Assembly: GCA_028386065.3 (NCBI GenBank)
Contig: JAKUCV010007846.1
Location: 1 to 64,000, forward strand
Direction: 5' to 3'
DNA from: Turnera subulata
Taxonomy: Eukaryota > Streptophyta > Magnoliopsida > Malpighiales > Passifloraceae
DNA length: 64,000 nt
The notes beneath the pieces were generated by a model, which worked only from the letters and a program-made list of their open reading frames with translations, searched no databases and had not been told where the DNA came from. Shown here piece by piece: positions 45,451 through 57,284 of the stretch. Made by a program: the position numbers and the translations under genes. Numbering within the stretch: position 1 is the first letter of the stretch; each line of letters begins with the position of its first letter.

Positions 45451-45799
45451 GGATTTTTCTATGGTGCTCCATGGGTATGGCACACGACTATTCATTTAAT
45501 ATGAATGATTAAATAATAACCGTTGGATAAGGTAATTTTATAATAATATTATTTGTTATATTTTTATTTTTCTTTTTATTTATATTAAAAAGTATTTTAG
45601 GTAGGAACCTTCCAAGGTTGTAAGATCCCTATTATTATGATAATTAGCTCACTCCCCATGGATTCCACGAGCTTACTTATTAATTAATTTTTAAAAAATC
45701 TTAACATTTCAACTATTATTTCTAGGCATTTGTTATGTAATATTAAAAAAATTTGCACATGATTTGTTTACAAGTTATACATTTTTTTATCAATTTTCT

Positions 45800-47110
45800 C
45801 TATTTTTTCATGTAGATCTGGAAAATAAATAAAAAAATATTAAAATAAAATTATAATATAAATCAGAAAAATAAATAAAATAAACTATTTAATAATAATA
45901 TAAATAATAATTAATTTTTAAAACATAAACATGCAATATTGGCCCCTAAAAACAAATAAATTAAACAACAGAAGAAAAAGTTAAAATAATTAATTAATAA
46001 TAACAAAAAAATTAAAAATATAAAAGACTAATTTTTAAAACATAAATCAGTAAAATGAATAAAAAATATTATTACTAAAACATAAAAATATAATATAGAT
46101 CAGAAAAATAATTTTTAAAACCCTATTTAATAATAATATAAACAGTAATTAATTTTGCAAAGTTAAATATGAATTTTTGAGCCAAAAAACAACAAAAATA
46201 TTAAACAACAGAAGTAAAAATCAAAAGAATTAATGAATGATAACAAAAAAGTAAATAAACTTAAGAGATTAATTTTAAAGAATTTTAAATCAGGAAAATA
46301 AATAAAAAATATTATTACGCAAAAAAAAATTCAATTAGAAAATAGAATATAAATCAGAAAAATAAATAAAATAAACTATTTATAATCATATAAATAATGA
46401 TTAATTTTTTTATATTTAAACGTACATCAGTGAGCCCCAAAACAAAAAATATATATATTAAAAAATAAAAGAAAAAATAAAATAATTAATTAATAATAAA
46501 CAAACATAAAAAAATAAGAGGGTAATTTCTAAAAATAAAAATATGAAAAATTTTTAAAAAACTATTATTATGAAGAAAGAACATTAAAATAGAAAATAGA
46601 AATAAATTGGAAAAATAAATAAAACAAAAACTCAATAATAATATATAACAATTAATTTTATAAATTTATACCTGCATCAATTGTTGATCTATGCGTGGGC
46701 CTACATAATTGACCCCTAAAATAAAAAAAAATAAACATAGAATAAAAAATTATAAGAATTAATTAATAATAAACAAAAAATAAAAAACATAAAATGAGTA
46801 CTTTTTAAAATAGAAATCATTAAAAAAATAGAAAAATCTATTATTATGAAGAAATTTTTTTATACAAAAAATAGAATATAAATCGAAAAAATAGATAAAA
46901 AATATTTAAAATTAAGATAAATAATATTTAATTTTTTAAATTTAAACATGCATAATTGAGTCCTAAAATAAAAAATAAAAAGTAACAGGAAAAATAATTA
47001 AGAAAATATAAAATGATAAAAAAATATATTAAAAAATAAAAGAGACCACCAAAAAATATTACAGAAAATAATAATATAAAGAAAAATTAATTTATAAAAT
47101 GAAAAATTAA
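45800..47110. repeat. degenerate AT-rich tandem array, about five units of roughly 250 bp
   Basis: A landmark of the form AAACATGCAATATTGGCCCC recurs in diverged form near 45,930, 46,170, 46,420, 46,700 and 46,948. Each is followed by CCTAAAA/CCAAAA, then AACAGAAGAAAAAG-like and TAATTAATTAATAAT blocks, and AATCAGAAAAATAAATAAAA blocks. Spacing is about 240-280 bp. Confidence 0.7.
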
Positions 47111-48749
47111 CAAATTAAAAGACATGAAAAATTAAAACATATCTTTGCATCAATTAAAGTCATATCTGGACTAATAAGGAGGTTCTATAATTTTGTATTC
47201 AAGGATTCCTACAATCTCGAAACTCTAACTTGAATTTTTCATAAATCATTGTTAGGAGTCAATTCATCCAAAACTTTAATATACATTTTCCTGCACTAAT
47301 AAAAAAAATATAAAAATGATTAGAATAGATTGGGGAAATAAAAAGGATACAAAACAAATCGGATGCTTAATTTTGAGAGATAAAATAACTTTAATACTAC
47401 ATCAGCATTCGTACATTATGCAAGTAGAAACAAAACAAAGAAGGATAGAAACAAAACAAAGAAGGAATTAAAGAAAATGAGTGAATAATATAGAAACAGT
47501 AGACTTTGTGTAGTGCGAAAACAAAACAGAGAATGAATAAAAGAAAATGAATGAGTGATAGAGAAACTATCACATAGAGAGATTATTATTTCACATACAA
47601 AAAGAGAGACTGTATTTGCTGTATTTAAAGAGAGATGATGGAATTTTTGAAGTGATACACGATAAAAAAATAAAAATAATTAAAGGTTAGTTTTGAATAA
47701 CAATATTATCTTATCAGTTGTAAAGTTTATCAATCTAAAGGTAATATAATTCTTATCAGATAACAATAATACAGTAAATCAAGGAAATATTATCGTGACT
47801 CGTGAGTACGCACTACAAAAGTTAATTAGGGTTGGACCCAAATTCAGTAGAGAAAATTTTGCCATTTTAAGGTGATTTCCGTTGATAAAAATGAGCCCGG
47901 CGGCAACCATTTTGTGATGCGATTGGTGCATAATGAAACCACCCACTCCATCCATCCATTATTATCTCAATTTAATTCAATTTTCCTGTCCATATTGCAC
48001 GCACAGCTCGTTATCATCGTATATTGCTTATAAGGTGAGTTTGTTGGATGTTTTAAATTACTTTGTATACTATTAGCTTATTTGGTAATTTATCACTCAA
48101 TCAATAATTAGAGCATCATACATCTCTCGTCCACCTGGGAATATTTCAATTTTCCCTCTTAAGGATTCCAACAGACTTAATTAAAGACTTCAATTATGCT
48201 AACTCACACCACATGATTGGCCTCGTTGGATCCAATTATGTTCTTGGATATAAAGCAAGTATAAGTAATATATAATATACGTACGGACATATATATATTA
48301 ATATATGTATGTGTGTATATATTTTTAATAATAAAAATACAATGACGATGACTTTTGTTTTCAAATCAATAACATAACTAATAAAAAGAGTTATAATAAA
48401 AAGAGTTTTATTCTTATCATAATTGATTAGAAACTCTTAGATAATTATGTTTATCATTATAGCCAATTATCAGTTTAATGGGAAAAAATAAATATATAAT
48501 ACCAATCTCTGCTTATGATTTTTCTTTTGAACAATTTGGGTGTGACCGGAATTCTTTTTAAAAGAGTATAATTAAGATCAAGTTACTCTGGGATAATTAT
48601 GTTTATCATTATAACCAATCAAGCTACACCTACAACCCTTTCACATGGCAATAAAATAAGACCCCAAAGGCTCCACATGGCAATAAAGCAAGACCCCAAA
48701 AATCCTATGTGTCAAAACCTGGTGAGGGATACAGCTTTAAATATATAAG

Positions 48750-49065
48750 AGGTCGACCTAGTAACTTTTATAGGTCGACCTAACAATTTAATAAGTATAT
48801 GCTTTATTTTGGAGATTTAATAAGAGGTCTACCCATTAATTTTTAGGTTAACCTATCAATGTTTATGTTAAGGTTGCCTGTTAATCTAAGGAGTCGACCT
48901 ATTATATATTTTTTTTTATGGTCACCTTTGTAGGAATATATATATATATATATATATAATCTTATCGATGGGATTATTATAAGGTAGACTTGTTTAATTG
49001 TGAAAGGTCGATCTAATTAACTGAAAGGTTCGACCTGATTAATTGAAAATCGACTCATTGTAATT
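48750..49065. repeat. left cluster of AGGTCGACCT palindromes
   Basis: AGGTCGACCT at 48750-48759 and 48772-48781, with variants AGGTCTACCC, AGGTTAACCT, GGAGTCGACCT, AAGGTCGATCT and GGTTCGACCT through 49,065, spaced 20-70 bp in AT-rich DNA. Confidence 0.75.
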
Positions 49066-49099
49066 AGTGGCGAAGCTAGATAGAATTTTTAGAGGGGGC

Positions 49100-49690
49100 T
49101 AAATATTCTAAAGTACATACTCATACAATTGATATAAAAATAATAATCGATTTTAATAACTTATTTTTAACAATTGTGCTTACTTTTTATTCAAAAATTT
49201 TTTAACTTTAAATTAAAATATTTTTTAAATGTAGCAATTTTAAACTTAAATGAAATTTGTTAAAATTAAAATAAATATTCAACATTTGTAGAATAATTTT
49301 CTAACATAATTTAAGGTATGTTATGAAAAATTTGAAAATGAATCACTAATCTTTATTAAATTGCTATTGTATGTCAAATATTCTAAACCTTATATGCATA
49401 TAATCAACATAAATAATACTTATATTTTAATAATTTAATTGAAATAAATATACTTGTTTTTTATTTGTAAAAGAAATTAATTTAAATTAAAATATTTTCT
49501 AGACTTATACATTTTTTAAAAAAAATGAAATTTAATGAAATTAAAATAATTATTCAATATTAGTAAAATAATTTTCTAGCACAATATAATATAAGATATG
49601 TTATGAAATTTTTGAAATTTTTTCATTAATATTTCTGAAATTGCTAGGATGTGTTAAATATTCTAAACTTAATATCCATCTAATGGAATA
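49100..49690. repeat. tandem duplication, about 285-bp period
   Basis: Two diverged copies share AATAATTTTCTA(A/G)CA, then TATGTTATGAAA, then TTGCTA and GT(C/T)AAATATTCTAAAC. A third partial copy with AAGGTATATTATGAAAATTT is at about 60,140 on the far side of element 3. Confidence 0.6.
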
Positions 49691-49791
49691 ACTTTTTTTT
49701 TTTTACTGGAGCTTGTTAGCCCAGGTCATGTTTAGGCTAACAGAGCTTTGTCTGGACTAATCCGGATTGAACCTGAGTCTTGCACCTAGGT
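49691..49791 (-). mobile_element. SINE-like 3' part with B-box and A tail
   Basis: On the minus strand: GGTTCAATCC (plus 49764-49773) fits the internal Pol III B-box. About 60 nt downstream a run of 12-13 A ends the unit. The 5' part was split off by element 3 and seems to continue at 59973-59990 (minus strand GGGGAGACTCACCTACCAC). No A-box is evident, so the 5' end may be lost. Confidence 0.4.
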
Positions 49792-49796
49792 GTCGT

Positions 49797-52488
49797 TGAA
49801 ACGCCCCAACCCGTATTTACTGGATACAGTAAACACGTGCCGGAACTATTCTTATTAATAGTACAGGCAGTACATCGCAGTAAAATACTACACAGTAAAT
49901 TCAAATACAACAGCACACTGTATATTACAACTGTCACCCATACCCAGGGACCATTATTCAAACCACACACATTACTCAACAGCAGTAGCATAATCCAAAT
50001 TGAACAACTTCATAAGTAATACAGGAAAGCAGCAACACAGCAACATATATAACACAGCAGCGGAAGTCTTAAATGCACATGCAGCGGAGGTATGGATCCG
50101 GAGTCAGGTGGAGAAGAAAGCAGTAGCCATCGAACGTCGTACCTGAACTACGAAACAACTTAACCTATGGGATGAAACCCCGCAGGCGAGGGGTGAGTCC
50201 GTAGTGCTCACCGACGAAGGATAAACAGAGATATGCAGGCAACCATAATACTTTCGAAGTAAATACAGACAAACACAACACAAAGATTCTACCAAAACAC
50301 AACTGAGCCAAGACCAAAAGGATATTTATTATTATTACCAATTTTATCTTCCGGGCCCCTGTCACTGGACAAGCTAGGGTCGTACCTGGTTATTAACTAA
50401 TTCCGGATGTCAGGCCAAAACACAATCCGAGATCAACATCCCAATATCCAAATCATCCGGGATCAACATCCCCAACAACCAAACCAAACCGGCCATGACA
50501 CCACAGAACTAGCCTCTAACCATCTAGTCGTACCACTACTTTCCACATGACAATTAAATCATCATCTCAAATTCAATCCAATTCCATTACTCTTTCCTCA
50601 ATTATCCAACATTCTATTATCTCAGATTATTCCACAGACCAAACCATCAATAGACTCTTAACATCAATTATTCACAGTTAACAGGACAACAATAATCTCA
50701 ACACAATATCCGCAAACCAATAACACAGTTTATCAACACAACAACAACATCACAGCAGTCAAACAACCAACAATAATCATCTCAGCAGTTCAATCAAACA
50801 ACAAAACACACACAGTATTACGGGCACATATCAAAGGTTATTTATCCTCACCTTAGCCGATTATCAGTTTTGGAAATGCCCAACAGATTCCAAGTCCGGT
50901 TCCTCAGGTATCTGCTCGTTATCAACTCCTATATCAAACAAATAATATGCACATGTAAGATGATATGCAAATGCCATGCTAATACTGTGTACCGAAAAAT
51001 AAATACTAACTCGTCTCGGTTACTGCCTCGGGTTATTTCTCCATTATCATCATAATTCACCATTTATTTCCAGTATCAAAAATAATACTATACTTATACC
51101 TATACTCGGATATTATTCCGGTACAATACTTATTTTGATAATACCCTTTCCATATTTATTTTCCTCCAAAATTATTATTATTTACCATATATAATATATT
51201 TTTCACAAAATCATATTTCCAGAATATTATTTCCCCAAATTATTTCCAAAATATTATTTCCACAAATTATTTTTATTTTCCTAGAATTATAGTTTTTTTC
51301 TAGATTTTTCTTTCTTTTTTTTTTAATTTAAATCGGACTAGGCCGAATAGTACCAGCCCAGACCATGCACTATGCCAAGCCCAGGCCCTAACAAGCAGCC
51401 CAGACACGACCCACGCGCAAGCCTGGAACCTGACCCAGCAGCCCAGCCCAATCACATGACACCTAACTCAGCCCAGCCCAGCCCTAAACCCAACCTGAAA
51501 CCCGGGTCAACCCGACCCGTGACCCTTTATCCCGGTCGTTTCTTCAACCTCGGCTCACCTTGAGCAAACGGCGAGGCGACGATGCAGCGACGGGGCGGAG
51601 GGAAGGCGACGAGCGGGAAAGCAAAGGCGACGTGAGGGAGGCCGGCTACTGGTGCTGCAGTCGTCGGCAGCGAGGAGGCGGGTGGCTCGGGCGGCGTCTT
51701 CATCGGCTCGTCTTCCACGGAGCAGCGTCGGCTTGCAGTCGCGACGGGAGGAGGAAGAGAGGAAGGAGAGGCGGCTGGTCGCGGTGGAGAAGGAGAAGAG
51801 GACGGCGGCGAGGTTGCAGGTGGAGGAGGTGGTCTCGGCCGGTGGGTGGTTCACGAGGAGAAGGAGGAGAAAAAAAGAGAGGAGGGGATGGTTGTTGCAA
51901 AACGACGTAGTTTTGCAGGGTGTGTGTGTGTTGTGTGTGTTTTTTTTCTTTTCTGGTATAGCTTTGAGGTTGCACTGGTTATGGAGACGAAGAACAAAAC
52001 TGAAGCTGTGTGTTTGCAGAAGATGGTGGTACTGGTTTGCAGAGAGGAGATGGTGTGCACTGGGAAAAACAAGAGACACGGCAAAAGAAAAAAAACATGC
52101 AGTGTGTGTGGTACTGGTAAAGCACGGGTCTAACAATTTGCTCACAAGCTTCACAGTAGAGGGCGGCGGCAGCCTAATACTGTGCAGCATGTGAGGCGGG
52201 TTCTGTCCGGACTAGAAAATAACTATAATACCCCCCTTGACTTTATTTCTGGTCCGATAACTCGGGGTTAAATCTGACTTTTCTGAAGATTCCTGGACCC
52301 GGAAAAAATTCCAACTTTGGTCCGAAAAATCCGCAAAAAAATCCTAAACGTGGGACAGGGCTCGGTTTCGGAATCCAAAGCTCGATTTACCATAAATTAA
52401 TTAACTAAGATTAATTTTAATGGTAAATAACTGTGTAAAAGTTTTTACGGTACCGGTAAAAAAGCAAAAAATTACCCGGGCTGTTACA
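49797..52488 (-). repeat. element 3, 3' LTR (element orientation)
   Basis: On the minus strand starts TGTAACAGCCCGGG and ends GGGGCGTTTCA. Hairpin units (GGGATCAACATCCC on plus) near 50,459, and the CCTGCGGG/CCCATAGG hairpin at about 50,163-50,187. Long frames in the GC-rich block 51,540-52,190 are compositional. Confidence 0.9.
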
Positions 52489-52523
52489 GCCTACCCACCT
52501 TAAAAGAATTTTGTCCCCGAAAT

Positions 52524-55299
52524 TCACTCTGATGCTGTAAACAGGTGCGGATACTGAAAACGCATGTGCTCCTTAACTTCCCATGTAGACTCATTCGTTG
52601 AGTGCTTGCTCCACTTGACCTTTACCATAGGAACGACTCGGTTCCTCAACTGTCTGTCCTCTCTGGCAAGAATCTGCTCTGGCAATTCTGTATACGTAAG
52701 ATCCTCTGCGACCTCAACATCTGTTGTAGTAACCACGTGTCTCGGATCTGATCTGTACCTCCTCAACATGGAAACATGGAACACATCATGAATCCGTGAC
52801 AACTCCTCTGGTAAGGATAATCTGTACGCCAAGGGTCCAACCCTTTTCACGATCTCATACGGTCCGATGTACCTGGGACTCAGCTTTCCTCTTTTCCCGA
52901 ATCTGATAACACCCTTCCAGGGCGCAACTCAGAGGAAAACTCTTTCTCCCACTTGGTACTCCATCTCACGACGATGTTTGTCAGCATAACTCTTCTGTCG
53001 GTCCTGTGTTGCTCTCATACTTTGCTTAACTACCTGAATCTTATCAACTGTCTGCTTAACCAAATCTGGACCCACAATCAAACGGAGACCTTCCTCATCC
53101 CAACATACTGGACTTCGGCATTTCCTTCCGTAAAGAGCTTCAAACGGTGGCATGCCAATACTGGAATGAAAACTGTTGTTGTAGGCGAACTCCGCTAAAG
53201 ACAAATACTGATCCCAACCCCCACTGAAATTAAGAGCACAAGCCCGTAGCATGTCTTCCAGCGTCTGAATAGTCCTTTCTGACTGTCCGTCTGTCTGAGG
53301 ATGAAACGCGGTACTGAAACTCAGCTTCGTTCCCAAAGCTGCTTGTAGACTCTTCCAAAACCGCGATGCGAATCTCGGATCTCTATCTGAGACTATGGAC
53401 TTAGGAATTCCATGTAGTCTCACAATCTCTGCAACATACTGCTTCGCTAACTTGTCCAGGGTGTCTGTCTGTCAGATGGGTAGAAAATGAGCTGATTTTG
53501 TAAGTCAGTCAATGATAACCCAAATAGCATCATGTTGTCTCTGGGTCAACGGTAATCCAACCACAAAATCCATAGTGATCATCTCCCACTTCCACTCTGG
53601 CACTATCAAAGATCTCAACTTTCCTACTGGAGCCTGATGCTCGGCTTTTACCTGCTGACAAGTGATACACTTAGCCACATACTCGGCTACATCTTTCTTC
53701 ATACGCGGCCACCAGAAATGACTCCTCAGATTCTGATACATCTTGGTGCTTCCAGGGTGCATAGCATACGACGTCATATGTCCTTCTTCCAAAATCTGAC
53801 TGCGCAGGTCACCAACACTGGGTACACATAGGCATTTCCCCAGCATCAATGCACTATCCTCAACTATGCGAAACTTGTCTTCTTTTCCACTGCAGACTGC
53901 TTCCTTCAGCTTGATCAAGTCGGGATCTCCATCTTGTAGTTCCACAACCCAGCCTCTCAGGTTAGACTTGACTTCAATATGGGTCAACAAAGCTCCTGTC
54001 TCGTCTACTGACAAATCAATTCCTATCTTTCTTAACTCGATAAGTGAGGACATCGAGTAGGTCGTGGAAGCATCTTCTGATTGTCTCCGGCTCAAAGCAT
54101 CTGCTACAACATTAGCTTTTCCAGGGTGATACTCTATAGTACAATTATAATCATTCAGCAACTCAACCCAACGTCGTTGTCGTAGGTTAAGTTCCTTCTG
54201 AGTCATGATGTACTTGAGACTCTTATGATCTGTGAAAATCCGGCATCTCTCTCCAAACAGATAATGTCGCCAAATCTTCAAAGCAAGGATCACTTCGGCC
54301 ATCTCTAGATCATGTGTCAGGTAGTTCTTCTCATGTGGCCTCAACTGTCTCGAAGCATAAGCAATCACTCGGCCCTCTTGCATCAGAACTGCTCCCAAAC
54401 CAAGACCTGAAGCATCGCAAAACAGCACATACTCTACTCCTGGCTTAGGTACTGTCAAAACTGGTGCTGATGTCAACTTCTTCTTCAGTTCATCGAAACT
54501 CTTCTGGCAGGCATCACTCCATACAAAGGCTTGATCTTTCCTCAATAGCTTGGTCATAGAACTGGCTATCAAGGAAAAACCCTCGATGAATCTCCGGTAA
54601 TATCCTGCAAGGCCAAGAAAACTTCTGACTTCGGGTACCATCTTGGGCGGCTCCCACTCTAGAATAGCTTTCACTTTAGCAGGGTCGACCTTAATCCCAT
54701 CCCCGGATACAACATGTCCAAGGAATGCAACTTCCTCAAGCCAGAACTCGCACTTACTGAACTTGGCATACAACTAATTCTCTCGCAGCCTCTGTAGTAC
54801 TACCCTCAGGTGCTCTTCATATTCTTCCTTGCTCTTGGAGTATATCAGAATATCGTCGATAAAGACTACCACAAACTTATCCAAGAACTCATTCAGGACC
54901 AAGTACATCAAGCATATGAAAACTGCAGGTGCATTGGTCAAGCCAAAAGGAACCACTGTGAACTCAAAATGTCCATATCAAGTACGGAAGGCTGTCTTCG
55001 GTATATCCTTCTCTTCAATCTTGACCTGATGGTAGCCAGATCGAAGATCTATCTTGGAAAATATAGTAGCTCTCTACAACTGATCAAAAAGGTCGTCAAT
55101 CTTGCGAAGCTGGTACTTGTTCTTCACTGTCACTTTGTTCAGCTGTCGGTAGTCCACACACATATGCAAACTGTCATTTTTCTTCTTCATAAAGAGAACA
55201 GGTGATCCCTAGGGTGATGTACTAGGTCTGATAAATCCCTTCTCGAGCAGCTCATCTAGCTGTTTCTTCAACTCCTAGAGTTCTGTTGGTGCCATCCGA
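52524..55299 (-). pseudogene. pol: element 3 reverse transcriptase, RNase H, integrase, chromodomain
   Basis: [33 protein letters not shown], then TAG at the CAG of LREN-LYAKF, then [10 protein letters not shown]. RNase [28 protein letters not shown]. Integrase: [20 protein letters not shown] through CITCQQ (HHCC finger), [45 protein letters not shown]-terminal GPY-type segment (KRVGPLAYRLSLP) and chromodomain (EQILARE, MVKVKWSKHSTNESTWEVKE), ending FTASE at 52524. Long open stretches (422 codons from 54773) make this the best preserved pol in the window, but several stops remain, including TAG at the Trp/Cys of SP-GSP (about 55,208). Confidence 0.92.
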
Positions 55300-57157
55300 T
55301 ATGGTGCTATCGAGATAGTGTCACTCCCGGCATCAAATTGATGGTGTACTCTACTTCTTTGTCAGGTGGCAATCCTGGTAGATCTTCCGAAAACACATTT
55401 GAAAACTTCCTCACAACTGTGATGTCCCAAAAAACCGGAGTCTGTACTTCTTCACCTTTGACATGAGTCAACCAAGCATTTGGGCTCAACGGCTTCATTC
55501 CAATATCCTGATTAGCAGAGATACTACATGTAGTAGCAGCTCTCCTAATACCTGTCAACAAAACCTGTCGCCCACCATCGGATGTCAGCAGCACTTCCTT
55601 GGTTCGACAGTTTACCATAGCATTGTACTTGGACAACCAATCCATCCCCAAGATGATATCGAAACCTCCCATGTTCATCATAATCAGCCGTGTAAGAAAA
55701 ACCTCGCTATCGTACGAAAGCAAAACGTCTCTGCACACATGGGTTAACTTGACCACTATACCCGCAGGTAACCTAACCCTCATCGGACAAGTTAAACTCT
55801 CTCCCGTATAGTTTTGTTGTGTTGCAAAACTTTGCACGACAAATGAATACGTAGTACCAGGATCAATCAAAGTATAAGCAATGCTACCAAAGACTGTAAA
55901 AGTACCTGCTATAACATCGGCATTCTCTGGATCCTCTTCAGCGGTGATCACAAATGCTCTCGGCACTGCTGCACTCTTATTCATGGCTGTCTGGGTTCTA
56001 GCAGGAACAACTCCACGTCCTCGGCCTCGGCCAACTCCAGAACCATTAGGAACATTGGCAACTAAGGCTTGCACTGTCTGAGCAGGTGCCGTACCTCCAG
56101 ATCTTCCTAACTTGGGACAGGAATATCGGTAGTGCCCAACTTCGTTACACTCATAGCACCTCTCCTGAGACAGAGGAGGTCTCGGGCGAGCATTCCAAGA
56201 TGAAGTCCTTCCAGACTGAGTCCAAGAACTGCCTCAGTTGTTGTAGGCATTGTTGTTCCATCCACGTCCCTGGCTCACTGGCATGAATCGGCCTTGTCCA
56301 TATCCTGACCGATTCGCTGGTGTCTGGAACCTCTTGTTCTGTCCCCTAGAACTCTGTGCAGCATGCCTCTTACGGATCTCCTGTTGCTCTCTCTCATTGC
56401 CCAACCAGATAATCTCGGCTCTCAAGGCATCTGTTAGCATGTCCTGGTAAGTCTCATAGACCTTGCACCCCATGACTGTCTAGATACCAGAACGAAGACC
56501 ATCCCAGAAACATTTACATCTGGCCTCCGGAGTAGATACAAACTCACTGGCGTAGATGGACAGGCGGTTGAACTTGATCTCATACTCATGAACAGTCTGT
56601 TTTGCCCCCTGTTGCAGTCCCAGAAACTCTCGTCTCAGCTGGTCCTAGTACGCCTCAGAAATAAACTTCCTTCGGAACATCTCCATGAACTGATTCTATG
56701 GCATAGTGATAGGTGCCGGCAGGTCCCCGGTCGTAGACTCCCACCAATCAACGACATCTCCTCTAAACATAGCAGCGGCATATCTGGCCCACTTGTCATT
56801 CCTGCATGTCAGTTTCAGCATAACCCTGTTCATTTGTCTGAGCCACTGATCAGCATCCTATGGTGTAGTAACACCGGTGAAAATCTCTGTCCCAAGCTTC
56901 TCCAGCTTCATATACACTAGATCCTCGACTGGTCCCTGGTTTTTCTGTTCCCGAGCTTCCATAGCATCGATACGAGCATCCCTGGCATCTTGCCTTCGCA
57001 AAATCTACGTTACCACGTTTAATATCTGCGTAGAGTCTCCCAAAGGAACAATCGGAGGATGTTTCGGACCTCCCGCAACTTGCTGCGGTTAATCCACCGA
57101 TACCTGATCGTCATCTAGGTGACCTCCAGCATGCTGATTCCCTCCAACAGGATCCAT
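55300..57157 (-). pseudogene. gag-pro: element 3 gag and protease
   Basis: Starts at ATG 57157 (MDPVGGNQHAGGHLDDD). Capsid core (QWLRQMNRVMLKLTCRNDKW), knuckle CYECNEVGHYRYSC near 56,130, protease DPGTTYSFV near 55,850 (usual DSGA; both Ser and Ala replaced) and IILGMDWLSKYN. Stops interrupt the capsid part: TAA for CAA in SVD-PQQ, TAG for CAG in AY-DQL and GI-TVMG, TGA for CGA in NN-GSSW. All are C-to-T changes on the coding strand. From about 56,070 to 55,305 the frame is open. Confidence 0.9.
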
Positions 57158-57269
57158 TTGTACCTATATGAGAATGTATATGTATGCATGTCATATCATG
57201 TCGTGACAGATCTTATGCACAAACAAACAATCATGCAATCACAGTTATGTCCCTAATGACCTACTGCCT

Positions 57270-57281
57270 GCTCCGCTACCA
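57270..57281 (-). promoter_or_regulatory. element 3 primer-binding site
   Basis: The minus strand reads TGGTAGCGGAGC, three bases from the 5' LTR. Confidence 0.7.
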
Positions 57282-57284
57282 AAA

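Noticed and set aside
51540..52190. Long overlapping ORFs on both strands in LTR GC-rich blocks (also 9,540-9,950, 14,660-15,190, 17,330-17,545, 24,120-24,580, 29,090-29,550, 59,050-59,690)
   Set aside because: Open frames on both strands in repeated LTR DNA with no domain and no agreement in frame between LTR copies. Compositional.
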